Shown: positions 1 to 7,858 of the stretch, piece by piece
Position numbering within the stretch: the stretch's first letter is position 1
How the letters are laid out: every line of letters begins with the position of its first letter
From: Phormidium sp. OSCR
GTDB lineage: Bacteria; Cyanobacteriota; Cyanobacteriia; Cyanobacteriales; Geitlerinemataceae
Assembly: GCA_001314905.1 (NCBI GenBank)
Contig: LJZT01000035.1
Coordinates: 1 to 39,223, forward strand
DNA length: 39,223 nucleotides
Reading direction: 5' to 3'
Made by a program: the position numbers and the translations under genes
The notes under the pieces: generated by a model
Seen by the model: only the letters and a program-made list of their open reading frames with translations
What the model was told of the DNA's origin: nothing
Database searches by the model: none

Positions 1-98
1 CCAGACCAGCCGACAAACACGAAGCGATCGCGTTTGAGCCAGTCGTCAAGTACGTCGAACCAGCTTCTTTCTGGTCCGCGGCTTACAGCAATGGTCAT
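1..98 (-). CDS. psbD: Photosystem II D2 protein, N-terminal fragment (runs off window)
   Basis: Read on the minus strand from ATG at 98-96, the 32 visible codons begin [19 protein letters not shown] and continue with [13 protein letters not shown], the conserved cytoplasmic N-terminus of cyanobacterial D2. D2 is the reaction-centre subunit that pairs with D1 and binds P680, pheophytin and quinone QA in the thylakoid membrane. A GGAG element lies nine bases upstream of the ATG on the minus strand. Only the first tenth of the gene is in the window; psbC, which usually overlaps the psbD 3' end, would lie outside to the left. Identification is confident because this N-terminus is nearly invariant. 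Confidence 0.95.
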   Translation of the reverse strand, partial: MTIAVSRGPERSWFDVLDDWLKRDRFVFVGWS

Positions 99-366
99 AG
101 AGTTAAACTCCGAATGAATGCTTCAGAATCGTTGGGGGACTTCCTGGGAAGGCATCGTTTGAAAGAATGATAACAAGTTTTCCGCAGAAAGTTTACGATT
201 CTTTACCATTGTACTCATTTTTCTTAAAAAGATCCAGTCTGGGGGAGAGCGATCGCCTCAGGGGGTAAGATTTCCCAGCTAATTGCGGCGCAATCCCCCG
301 ACATCCGATACAGTGGGTAACAGTCACAGTTTTAACGTTCATTGCGACGGTACGCTTCATTGCCCT

Positions 367-636
367 ATGTTTACGATTGACCTGATCCTGAAATACACTC
401 CTATGCCGTTGTCGGTGCAACGGAAAGATGAGGAAGGCGCTGAGTCCCTCTATCGAGAGATCTGTGAGGCCATGAACTCTGGGAATCCCAAGGTTCTCGA
501 ACTCACCTGTGAGGGCAAAGTCGAGAAACGTCTGAGTATCGCCACGAGCGAGTTGGTGGCGGCGCAGATGTCTCAGAAAGGACCCGCTGGGGGCGATCGC
601 CAACCCGGATTTTTCGTGGCTACGGCTGATTCGTAA
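367..636 (+). CDS. UPF0367 family small cyanobacterial protein
   Basis: An 89-residue protein beginning MFTIDLILKYTPMPLSVQRK. It contains the LTCEGKVEKR and SELVAAQ segments typical, from memory, of the UPF0367 family found in cyanobacteria and plastid-related lineages; function unknown. A longer frame opens at 283, but its extra 28 residues do not resemble the family, so the ATG at 367 is chosen; no strong Shine-Dalgarno is visible before it. The stop codon shares one base with the start of the ABC ATPase (TAATG), indicating translational coupling. Sure of the family, not of a role. Confidence 0.85.
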   Translation: MFTIDLILKYTPMPLSVQRKDEEGAESLYREICEAMNSGNPKVLELTCEGKVEKRLSIATSELVAAQMSQKGPAGGDRQPGFFVATADS

Positions 637-1313
637 TGACCTCTGCATCCACACATCCCGCCATTGCAGTGCGGGATGTTTCGTTTCAATGGACCTCGGG
701 TAATGTCGTCCTCAATCACTGTAGCCTCGATGTTCCACCGGGGGAGTTTTGGATGTTGCTGGGAACCAATGGTAGCGGTAAATCAACGCTGCTAAGGATT
801 TTGGCGGATTTACTACCTCGAACTGGTGGCACGGTGGAGATGAACGGCCAGGTGGGGTTTGTGTTCCAGAATCCGGATCATCAGTTGGTCATGCCAACGG
901 TGGGAGCCGATGTGGCCTTTGGACTCGTGGAAGAACGGTTGACGGTTCCACAAGTGCGGCAACGAGTTACCGAAGCCCTAACCTTGGTCAATTTGCAAGC
1001 TTTCCAACAACGTCCCATCTATGCCCTCAGTGGGGGGCAAAAACAGCGGGTAGCGATTGCTGGGGCGATCGCCCGCCATTGTGATATTCTGCTGCTTGAT
1101 GAACCCACCGCCCTCCTCGATCCTGAGAGTCAGACGGATTTAGTGCAGCAGGTGAGTGAGTTAGTCCGCCAACGACAGATGACGGCGTTGTGGGTAACGC
1201 ATCGTTTGGATGAATTGGATTATTGTGATGGAGCCTTTCTGCTCGAAGGGGGGCGTGTGGTGGACTCTGGCGATCCTGAACGCCTCAAACAACGCTTGAT
1301 GTTGCCAGGCTGA
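636..1313 (+). CDS. ECF/CbiO-type ABC transporter ATP-binding protein
   Basis: A 225-residue single ABC ATPase. Walker A is GTNGSGKST (43-51), the Q-loop FQNPDHQ starts near 77, the signature LSGGQ is at 131-135 followed by KQRVAIAGA, and Walker B/D-loop is LLLDEPTALLD (152-162). The FQNPDHQ Q-loop and short length are typical of energy-coupling-factor ATPases (CbiO/EcfA) that drive cobalt, nickel or vitamin uptake. No membrane T component or S component lies beside it, so the substrate cannot be inferred; cyanobacteria often scatter these subunits. It overlaps the upstream UPF0367 gene by one base, so the two are probably one transcript and translated together. Confidence 0.88.
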   Translation: MTSASTHPAIAVRDVSFQWTSGNVVLNHCSLDVPPGEFWMLLGTNGSGKSTLLRILADLLPRTGGTVEMNGQVGFVFQNPDHQLVMPTVGADVAFGLVEERLTVPQVRQRVTEALTLVNLQAFQQRPIYALSGGQKQRVAIAGAIARHCDILLLDEPTALLDPESQTDLVQQVSELVRQRQMTALWVTHRLDELDYCDGAFLLEGGRVVDSGDPERLKQRLMLPG

Positions 1314-1336
1314 AGTGTCCCTGATACCTAGATGAG

Positions 1337-1372
1337 ACCCTCTCGGAAAGAATGAGGGTCGCCTGAGAGGGT
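1337..1372 (+). terminator. Inverted repeat downstream of ABC ATPase
   Basis: ACCCTCTC at 1337-1344 and its perfect complement GAGAGGGT at 1365-1372 form an 8-bp stem with a 20-base loop, 24 bases after the ATPase stop. There is no T-run after it, so it is a weak intrinsic terminator or only an mRNA 3'-end stabiliser. Confidence 0.3.
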
Positions 1373-1465
1373 GGCACAAAACTCAACAATGGGCAATGAT
1401 GTTAAGCAAAGATGTCGTTACAGTTAGTCATCTTTGACCCCATACGTTTTTCTGAGTTTGTTAAA

Positions 1466-2014
1466 ATGCCACGTTCTTCAACCCCCGTAACCCTCCTTGT
1501 TGATGGGTATAACATCATTGGTATCTGGTCAGCTCTGCGCGATGTCCGCGATCGCGATGGCTTAGAAGCCGCCCGCAGAGAGCTGATTGAGTCGTTAGTC
1601 AACTACAGTGCGTATCATGGCTATGAGGCACAAGTGGTTTTTGATTCTCAATATCGCAATTCCCGAGGGATGCGAGAGGTGATTTCTCGTAACCTAGCGG
1701 TGCAATACACAGATTTTAATCAAACCGCCGATACCTATATTGAGAAACTCTGTGCGGTGCGGGCTAGACAACGAGCGCCGTTTGCCTCCCGCACCATTGT
1801 CGCCACGAGCGATCGCGCTCAACAATTAACGGTTGTCGGCTACGGTGCTGAGTGGATGTCCGCCGATCAACTCCATTTAGATGTGAAGGCCACTCAGCAA
1901 CGGATGCGCCGTCGTCAACGCAGTAAACCCAAACGCGCCAGTCGTCCTTTTCTGGGAACTCGCCTCGATCCTATTGCCCAGCAACGACTGGCTCAGTTAC
2001 GCCGGGGCTATTAA
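1466..2014 (+). CDS. NYN domain protein, YacP/Rae1-like putative RNase
   Basis: A 182-residue protein from the ATG at 1466, beginning MPRSSTPVTLLVDGYNIIG. The motif LLVDGYN, then VVFDSQYRNS, YTDFNQTADTYIEK and IVATSDRAQQ follow the NYN (PIN-like) nuclease pattern, with acidic residues at the DGYN, NQTADTYIE and TSD positions. In Bacillus the relative YacP/Rae1 is a ribosome-associated endoribonuclease. The C-terminus (from about residue 140) is very basic (RMRRRQRSKPKRASR), consistent with RNA or ribosome binding. The open frame extends back to 1412, but homologues start just before the LLVDGYN strand. Family moderately sure; substrate unknown. Confidence 0.85.
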   Translation: MPRSSTPVTLLVDGYNIIGIWSALRDVRDRDGLEAARRELIESLVNYSAYHGYEAQVVFDSQYRNSRGMREVISRNLAVQYTDFNQTADTYIEKLCAVRARQRAPFASRTIVATSDRAQQLTVVGYGAEWMSADQLHLDVKATQQRMRRRQRSKPKRASRPFLGTRLDPIAQQRLAQLRRGY

Positions 2015-2027
2015 CCCCCCTCGGGCT

Positions 2028-2058
2028 GGCAGTTTCAGCCTCTGCCTCCAGATTTTTT
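2028..2058 (+). terminator. Possible weak terminator after NYN gene
   Basis: GGCAG (2028-2032) pairs with CTGCC (2042-2046) over a 9-base loop and is followed, six bases later, by six T residues (2053-2058). It lies 14 bases after the NYN gene stop. The gap between stem and T-run makes it a poor terminator by the usual model. Confidence 0.35.
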
Positions 2059-2078
2059 AAAAAAAGTCCTAAAACCCC

Positions 2079-2107
2079 TTGCCAAAACCAAATCCCTGAG
2101 CTAAGAT
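2079..2107 (+). promoter_or_regulatory. Sigma-70-type promoter of tRNA-Asn
   Basis: TTGCCA at 2079-2084 and TAAGAT at 2102-2107 are separated by exactly 17 bases and lie 32 bases before the tRNA 5' end. This is a good match to the consensus -35/-10 arrangement, giving a short 5' leader to be removed by RNase P. Confidence 0.55.
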
Positions 2108-2139
2108 TGATAATGCGTTGGGAAAAAACGCGCCGACAA

Positions 2140-2211
<72 letters not shown>

Positions 2212-2221
2212 TTTTAAAAAG

Positions 2222-2258
2222 AAGGGAAGTTTAGTCTTCAGACGGACTTCCCTTTTTT
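2222..2258 (+). terminator. Rho-independent terminator of tRNA-Asn
   Basis: AAGGGAAGT (2222-2230) pairs perfectly with ACTTCCCTT (2246-2254) over a 15-base loop and runs into a T6 tract (2253-2258), 11 bases after the tRNA 3' end. Confidence 0.9.
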
Positions 2259-2320
2259 GCTGTCTAAGCTAAAATGATGGGAAGCATGGGGCTAACCGGC
2301 CCGACTACCCGACGCTTCTT

Positions 2321-2563
2321 ATGATTGATCCGAATTACGACCAGCTTTTAGAATCGGCTTTGGTTCTCTCTCCTAATTTGCGATCAATGTTGGTTGAACA
2401 GCTTGTTGCCAGCTTGGATGATGAGTGTCAAGCTGAAGTGGATTCAGCCTGGGGAGAGGAGGTTGAACGTCGCCTGATGGAGGTTGAGAGTGGTCAAGTT
2501 TCAACGGAGTCAAGCGAAGCTGTCCTGAATCGAATAATAACGATGCAAAGACCAATCAAATAA
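2321..2563 (+). CDS. Orphan addiction-module antitoxin-like protein (TIGR02574-like)
   Basis: An 80-residue acidic, helical protein. Its first half (LLESALVLSPNLRSMLVEQL, then ASLDDE) and following AWGEEVERRLMEVESGQV match, from memory, the unstable antitoxin family TIGR02574/Unstab_antitox, which partners RelE/ParE-type RNase toxins. The normal toxin gene, usually overlapping or a few bases downstream, is absent: the next coding region starts 78 bases later and is an ATPase. The C-terminal residues (IITMQRPIK) do not look like the usual family tail, so the toxin-contact end may be altered. It may be a solitary remnant of a toxin-antitoxin pair, or may act with an unlinked toxin. Confidence 0.7.
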   Translation: MIDPNYDQLLESALVLSPNLRSMLVEQLVASLDDECQAEVDSAWGEEVERRLMEVESGQVSTESSEAVLNRIITMQRPIK

Positions 2564-2641
2564 TTCGAACGTTGTTTGTACATATTTTCTATCAACAGTG
2601 TTTATTAGTATTGGCTATTTCTGCTTCTGCACTATAAACTT

Positions 2642-4186
2642 ATGAGTCAAAAAGAAGTCCCAACGCAACAATTTTTACACAGAATAAGAATTGATCAGCT
2701 TAAATCTTTGACAAATCTTGACATCTCTTTTGACGATATTTCTGAAACCTCGACTGACAGAAAGTATGTTACTGCCATTTTAGGAGTAAATGGCCATGGT
2801 AAATCAACAATTCTTCATGCTTTAGCATCCTGCTTCAAGCCGGTTACTTCTGGGGGAGAAGACTATAGGTTTAACAACTTTTTTCCTTCTTACAAAAATC
2901 AAAGCTGGCCTGAAATGAAATTAATATTGACCCATTCATATCGTACTGGTCCAAGAGAGGTAAGAAAAGAACAAAAAGAACTAGAACGCGGAGCAAGATG
3001 GCCCATTGCCAATCGACGTCCTGCTAGAGATGTCACGTATTTTGGTATTGATGACTGCATTCCACTAATAGAATTTGAAAAAAAGAAAAATCCATCACTA
3101 AAGGATTGGGAATCTTCAAGGAGTCCAGACCGAATTCACGACGATGTCTTGAAACGTGCATCAAATTGTCTCAATAGAAACTATGAATCATACCTAGTAT
3201 ACAAAAATAAGAAAAAGGGTGGAAAATCCGCTGTTGGAGTTAAGTACGATGATACAAGTTACTCCGCCTTAACAATGAGTGCCGGAGAACAAAAAGTATT
3301 CTTATTGCTAGAAAAAATACTTAAAGCTGAAAAAAATAGCTTAATCTTAATAGACGAATTGGATTTACTTTTACATGAAAAAGCTTTTAGATCGATTGTA
3401 AGATTTCTTATTCAAGAATCAAAACAAAAAAGATTTCAAGTGATTTTTACAACTCATCGAGAATCAATAACACAGTTTGAAGAACAAATAAATATAAGAC
3501 ATATCGTAAGAATCGATAAAAAAACTGAGTGTTTTTGTGAGACAAGACCTGAGTTGATAGAAAGATTAACGGGTAATAAAGAATATCAAATTGAAATATT
3601 TGTCGAAGATCAGCTAGCAAAGGAGATATGCAAAAATGTGGCTAAAACACTTGGAATATCAAAATACGTCAAACCAGTAATTGTTGGAGGGGTGACTAAT
3701 ATTTACACAACAGTTTGTGGGTTAACATTAAAGGGTGAAAATCAAGTGAATAGTTTGTTTTTACTTGATGGGGATGTTGACAGAAGCAAAGAAGAGAAGG
3801 AAAAGCAGATACAAAAGCATATTAGTGGTGATACAGAAATTGCCAAAGGACTAAGAAAAAAAATAATGGAACACGACAATTTAATCCAACTAAAATTACC
3901 TCAAAATATTAATCCAGAAAAGTATATTCACAGCATGTTAGTTCATATGGATCCAAAAAATGATGAGCAAAAAGAAATTATTGAGATTGCAAAACGTATA
4001 GAATCGACAGATAACTCGCATGATTATATAAATCATATATCATCAGAGATCGAACTTCCTGAAGATAAAGATCGGGCTCTTGCGCGTATTATTGACGTAG
4101 TGTCAGATTCACAAGACTGGGAGAAGTATACAAAAGACTTGCGAGTATGGCTGAAAAACCGTAAAGATACCTTGAGGCTAGGCTAA
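2642..4186 (+). CDS. OLD-like fused AAA ATPase and TOPRIM protein, putative anti-phage effector
   Basis: A 514-residue protein with two modules. The ABC/SMC-type ATPase has Walker A GVNGHGKST (48-56), signature LTMSAGEQ (210-217), Walker B LILIDELDL (234-242) and switch TTHRES (270-275). After about 310 comes a TOPRIM-like part with FVED (320-323) in the glutamate position and LLDGDVD (374-380) in the DxD position. This ATPase-TOPRIM order is that of overcoming-lysogenization-defect (OLD) nucleases; a fused PARIS-like AriA-AriB arrangement is the main alternative. No UvrD-like partner (as in Gabija) lies beside it. The gene is strikingly AT-rich, with many AGA, ATA and AAA codons unlike its neighbours, so it was probably acquired horizontally. 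It ends seven bases from the convergent reductase gene. Confidence 0.8.
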   Translation: MSQKEVPTQQFLHRIRIDQLKSLTNLDISFDDISETSTDRKYVTAILGVNGHGKSTILHALASCFKPVTSGGEDYRFNNFFPSYKNQSWPEMKLILTHSYRTGPREVRKEQKELERGARWPIANRRPARDVTYFGIDDCIPLIEFEKKKNPSLKDWESSRSPDRIHDDVLKRASNCLNRNYESYLVYKNKKKGGKSAVGVKYDDTSYSALTMSAGEQKVFLLLEKILKAEKNSLILIDELDLLLHEKAFRSIVRFLIQESKQKRFQVIFTTHRESITQFEEQINIRHIVRIDKKTECFCETRPELIERLTGNKEYQIEIFVEDQLAKEICKNVAKTLGISKYVKPVIVGGVTNIYTTVCGLTLKGENQVNSLFLLDGDVDRSKEEKEKQIQKHISGDTEIAKGLRKKIMEHDNLIQLKLPQNINPEKYIHSMLVHMDPKNDEQKEIIEIAKRIESTDNSHDYINHISSEIELPEDKDRALARIIDVVSDSQDWEKYTKDLRVWLKNRKDTLRLG

Positions 4187-4193
4187 CGATAGT

Positions 4194-5375
4194 CTAACTT
4201 TGAGACAGACGCTTAACCTCCTGTCCCCCCAAGAGTTGATGAGTCTCCTGCAACAGATCCGGGATAATCTGAGCGTGGGGGCTGTTTCGTAATACCTGTA
4301 ACAGCGATCGCCGGTTGACATCCTTGGCCGGCTTACCGGGGAACCAGTGACCGCCATTTCCCAGCAAGTTATAGCGCATTTTGCCATAGTCAATCATATC
4401 GTAGGCGATCGCCAAATTCCGTAACCAGAGAATCACTGGGATATTCACCTCACCCGGCGTTTGATGATACTCCGGTAGGCCCTTAAACCAAGACGAATAC
4501 CAATGTTTACCCAAACGGGCGATCGCCGCCGTTTGCAAACGCTCTAAAATTGGCGGTAGAATCTCATCGGCGCGTTCTAACAAGGGTAAGGTTTTGAGAT
4601 GTTCCTCAAAATCCCCCGGGCGGGCCGCCCCCAAACTCAACGTATGAACTTGCGGGTGACTCAGACAAAAGAGATTGTTAAACACCAGCGGCGAAAGGGG
4701 TTGACATAACTCCACCAAGCGAGGCGAGGGTTGATATAACAATCCCCCCTTATTAGAAGGACTGATAATAAACACCCCCATATCATGGCGTCGCGCCGCT
4801 TCAATGGCGGACCAATTGGCTTGGTTAATATAGTACCAATGTAGATTCACATAATCGAATTGATCCGAGGCGATCGCCGTCTCAATCAACTCCGTCGCGC
4901 CATGAGTCGAAAAGCCAATATAGCGAACCTTCCCCTCTTGCTGTAACCGTTGGGCCTCGCGCAAACAGCCCCCAGGCCGTAACGTCTCCTCTAGTAGTTG
5001 CGGCGTATTCAGTCCGTGAATCCCCAACAAATCCACATAGTCCAACTTGAGGTTAGCCAGGGATTGATGGAACGTCTCGCGAAACTCCTGGGGGTTCGCT
5101 GTGGGAACCACTTTGGTTTGTACAATCAACTCATCACGGGGAAACTGAGGCAAAATCCGCCCTAACTGAATCTCTGAGGTTCCATAGCCTCGGGCCGTTT
5201 CAATATGGTTAATGCCGAGATCGAGCGATCGCCGAATCACCGCCTCTAGGTTACGCTGATTCTCCTCGGGAATCTCTCCCGGCGGGACATCTTTCCAAGA
5301 ATGTTGATAGCGCATTCCCCCACAGGAGAAGACGGGCATTTGTAACTCGGTGCGTCCAAAACGTCGGTATTTCAC
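4194..5375 (-). CDS. Aldo/keto reductase family oxidoreductase
   Basis: A 393-residue protein from GTG at 5375 (VKYRRFGRTEL...), where family members start; the frame is open back to a GTG at 5462, but those 29 residues are not family-like. The TIM-barrel core shows YRRFGRTELQMPVFSCGG, HIETARGYGTSE with Tyr64, VQTKV with Lys88, LLGIHGLN with the His, and the strand KVRYIGFSTHG. The first tetrad residue is Glu (HIETARGYG) where classical enzymes have Asp (DTAxxYG). The roughly 100-residue C-terminal extension is typical of the larger cyanobacterial AKRs. Likely NADPH-dependent carbonyl reductase; substrate unknown. It stands alone, convergent with the OLD-like gene. Confidence 0.9.
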   Translation of the reverse strand: MKYRRFGRTELQMPVFSCGGMRYQHSWKDVPPGEIPEENQRNLEAVIRRSLDLGINHIETARGYGTSEIQLGRILPQFPRDELIVQTKVVPTANPQEFRETFHQSLANLKLDYVDLLGIHGLNTPQLLEETLRPGGCLREAQRLQQEGKVRYIGFSTHGATELIETAIASDQFDYVNLHWYYINQANWSAIEAARRHDMGVFIISPSNKGGLLYQPSPRLVELCQPLSPLVFNNLFCLSHPQVHTLSLGAARPGDFEEHLKTLPLLERADEILPPILERLQTAAIARLGKHWYSSWFKGLPEYHQTPGEVNIPVILWLRNLAIAYDMIDYGKMRYNLLGNGGHWFPGKPAKDVNRRSLLQVLRNSPHAQIIPDLLQETHQLLGGQEVKRLSQS

Positions 5376-5503
5376 AGTGGAGACTGGAGTTGAAATTGGG
5401 GCTAAGCTGACAAACACTGGGGGCTTTACCACTTTATTGTAGAATTTCCCCGAAAGTTTCACGTAATTTCACATTTTACTCAATTTGGCGAATCGAGACC
5501 AAG

Positions 5504-6415
5504 TTAACGGCCCAGCAGAAGTCGCCAACAGCGTTTGAGGCTATAACGCAAACTCGTTCGGTTGAGATGAGGACTGAGAAACCTCCAGCCAACCGTCTGA
5601 AAGCGACGCCAATAAAACCCCAGCGTATAGATTGCATCCCGCCAACGTCGTCCCCAGGAATTGACCTGAATCCCTCCTGGATCGAGTCGTATCCCATGGG
5701 GGTTGTAGTTTGAGGCGTTGAGAGGATTCAGACGAGTAAGACGATCGCGTTGGGCCAGGGTTTCATAGGACAATCCCGGCCGGTTCTCGGGCTTGGCTAC
5801 CTCGTCAATCCATTCCCACAGCATCCAGGTGAGGCCGGCGGCTTGAAATTGAGCGATATTCTGGCGAACTCCCTGCGATCGCAGATACAAGCCAATCGGA
5901 ATTTCAGCCCAGGTCCCATGTTGCCAAACCCATTGCGGATCAAAACAGGCCTTGAACGCCCAAGATCGTTCCCCCAACTCCGAGGAGGTCGAACCAGAGG
6001 CTTCTAAGAGCGACAGCTTAACAACACGCCCGACGAGACCACTGCCAGCATAGGTCACCCGTAAGCGCAATCGATCGCCATCCCTGGACTGGAGATGGTA
6101 AGTCGTCGAGATTGGAGGAGAGAGAGACTGTCCAACGCTGATGGCTAGGGCATCGAAAAACCGCTGCAATTCCCCAGTTGGAAACACCCTCGCTAGGGCC
6201 AGGGGAAGCTGACCAAAATAGAGGCGATCGCAACCCCAGTCCTGACAAGTCTGTTGACAGAGGCGGTAGAACTGCCAGGGAGACAGGAGTTGACGGGCGG
6301 CGATGGCTTCAATTAAGGCTTCGGGGCGAGCGGCGAGTGCCTTAAGATTGCGCGAAGTATTGCTGGGTTCCTTTGGCTTCAATGGCGGCGGCGAGACGTT
6401 TAAGAGCATGGACAT
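5504..6415 (-). CDS. Conserved-looking cyanobacterial protein of unknown function
   Basis: A 303-residue protein I do not recognise. After a Pro-rich start it has a helical segment (ALIEAIAARQLLSPWQFYRL), a middle part with SRDGDRLRLRVTYAGSGLVG, then a Trp-rich part (WAFKACFDPQWVWQHGTWAEI, WMLWEWIDEVAKP). The C-terminus is basic (FYWRRFQTVGWRFLSP, SLKRCWRLLLGR). There is no signal peptide or clear membrane segment. It starts 74 bases before the gdhA stop on the same strand, and no usable start codon lies between that stop and residue 70 or so, so the overlap seems real and the pair is likely co-transcribed. A link to glutamate metabolism is only suggested by position. Confidence 0.7.
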   Translation of the reverse strand: MSMLLNVSPPPLKPKEPSNTSRNLKALAARPEALIEAIAARQLLSPWQFYRLCQQTCQDWGCDRLYFGQLPLALARVFPTGELQRFFDALAISVGQSLSPPISTTYHLQSRDGDRLRLRVTYAGSGLVGRVVKLSLLEASGSTSSELGERSWAFKACFDPQWVWQHGTWAEIPIGLYLRSQGVRQNIAQFQAAGLTWMLWEWIDEVAKPENRPGLSYETLAQRDRLTRLNPLNASNYNPHGIRLDPGGIQVNSWGRRWRDAIYTLGFYWRRFQTVGWRFLSPHLNRTSLRYSLKRCWRLLLGR

Positions 6416-7628
6416 AGGCGGCGGTTCGTAGCGAGAGATTCAAGTCTTGAGCAAGATTGACAATCTGCGACGTTTCCGCCTCCATTTTTTCTTGTAGGCG
6501 TTGGTTGACATCGTCGAGACTCCAATAGAGTCCACTGCGGTTCTGGAGCCACTCAAAGTAACTCACCGTCACCCCTCCGGAGTTCACGAGGATATCGGGA
6601 ACAACACAAACTCCGTTTTGCTGCAAAATCAAATCAGCGGCAGAATTAACCGGGCCATTGGCCACCTCAAAGATAAACTGCGCTTTAACCTCATGGGCAT
6701 TGGCCAGGGTAATTTGATTTTCCAACGCTGCCGGAATTAGCACATCGACATCCAGTGTCAACAGTTCGCTATTGGTTAGGAGTTTGCGATCGCCGATGTT
6801 ACAGACACTCTCTTTACAATAGACGGCTTCGATGCCCTTGTGGGCCTGCTGATAGGCGCGCACACTGGGGATATCTAACCCTTGAGGGTTATAAATCGCC
6901 CCTTTCGAGTCACTCACGGCGACAACCTTGTACCCTGCTTCGTACAATAACTGTGCTAGAACAGCGCCCGCATTGCCAAACCCTTGAATGGCCACCGTTG
7001 TCACTTGGGGAAGTTTTTGGTGCTTGGTCATGAGGCTACGAATGACAAAATAGGCCCCCATGGCGGTGGCGGTTTCTCGTCCGAGGCTTCCCCCAATGGC
7101 GGTGGGTTTCCCCGTCACCACCGCCGGAGAAAAGCGGCGACTGATAATACTATATTGATCCATCATCCAGCCCATGATGGTGGCGTTGGTATAGACGTCG
7201 GGGGCGGGAATATCGGTATCGGGGCCAATGAAATCGGCGATCGCGTCAATATAGCCCCGGCTTAATCGCTCCAACTCCATACGTGACAACGCTTTCGGGT
7301 TCACGGCAATTCCCCCTTTTGCGCCACCAAAAGGAATACCAATGGCAGCACATTTGAACGTCATCCAGAAGGCCAAGGATTGCACTTCATCGAGACTGAC
7401 ATTGGGGTGATAACGGATGCCTCCCTTCGTCGGGCCTCGGGTATCATCGTAGCGGACACGATAGCCCTGAAACACTTTCAACTCGCCACTATCGAGGCGG
7501 ACTGGGACTGACACGGATAGACTCGCTTTCGGATACCGTAACCGTTCAATGGCTTCGGGGGCGATCGAGACATGCTGCAAGGCTTTATCGAGCCGAGTCA
7601 TGGCATCAGCAAAGAGGGATTGAGACAT
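6342..7628 (-). CDS. gdhA: Glu/Leu/Phe/Val dehydrogenase, likely glutamate dehydrogenase
   Basis: A 428-residue enzyme interconverting glutamate and 2-oxoglutarate plus ammonia. N-terminal catalytic domain: GYRVRYDDTRGPTKGGIRYH, then FKCAAIGIPFGGAKGGI with the substrate Lys residues, and DIPAPDVYTN. The C-terminal Rossmann domain has VAIQGFGNAGAVLAQ as the dinucleotide site. Length is normal for the hexameric family. The start at 7628 gives MSQSLFADAMTRLDKAL, in line with homologues; no clear Shine-Dalgarno precedes it. In cyanobacteria this enzyme is secondary to GS-GOGAT in ammonia assimilation. The downstream unknown gene overlaps its 3' end. Cofactor preference cannot be fixed from what is visible. 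Confidence 0.93.
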   Translation of the reverse strand: MSQSLFADAMTRLDKALQHVSIAPEAIERLRYPKASLSVSVPVRLDSGELKVFQGYRVRYDDTRGPTKGGIRYHPNVSLDEVQSLAFWMTFKCAAIGIPFGGAKGGIAVNPKALSRMELERLSRGYIDAIADFIGPDTDIPAPDVYTNATIMGWMMDQYSIISRRFSPAVVTGKPTAIGGSLGRETATAMGAYFVIRSLMTKHQKLPQVTTVAIQGFGNAGAVLAQLLYEAGYKVVAVSDSKGAIYNPQGLDIPSVRAYQQAHKGIEAVYCKESVCNIGDRKLLTNSELLTLDVDVLIPAALENQITLANAHEVKAQFIFEVANGPVNSAADLILQQNGVCVVPDILVNSGGVTVSYFEWLQNRSGLYWSLDDVNQRLQEKMEAETSQIVNLAQDLNLSLRTAAYVHALKRLAAAIEAKGTQQYFAQS

Positions 7629-7782
7629 AATCGGACAATGTTAGCAACAATCATCGGTCAACAAGCGCTCTTGAGGATTAACCCTCGGGTCAATGATTAC
7701 CGAAGTCTTGCAGCCGTTCTCTTTATAGTCCCATATTCTTTGGGCCAATGTTTAACGCTTAATTATTGCAAATAATTATGGC

Positions 7783-7814
7783 AAAAAAAGCAGACATACC
7801 GAAGTAAGCCTGCT
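7783..7814 (-). terminator. Rho-independent terminator of clpP with UUCG tetraloop
   Basis: On the minus strand AGCAGGCTTAC pairs with GTATGTCTGCT (11 positions with one mismatch and one G-U) around a C(TTCG)G tetraloop, followed by seven T residues. It lies about 45 bases after the clpP stop, before gdhA. One of the clearest terminators in the window. Confidence 0.92.
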
Positions 7815-7858
7815 ATAATATTAGCGTTTTTTTGCGAGTTTTACTGAGTTTCCCAAAT

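Noticed and set aside
193-654. 153-residue minus-strand frame near the left edge
   Set aside because: It runs antisense through the whole UPF0367 gene, has no family resemblance, and its composition follows the opposite strand's codons.
2642-4186. Gabija GajA
   Set aside because: The ATPase-TOPRIM layout fits, but no UvrD-like GajB gene is adjacent; the next gene is a convergent aldo/keto reductase.
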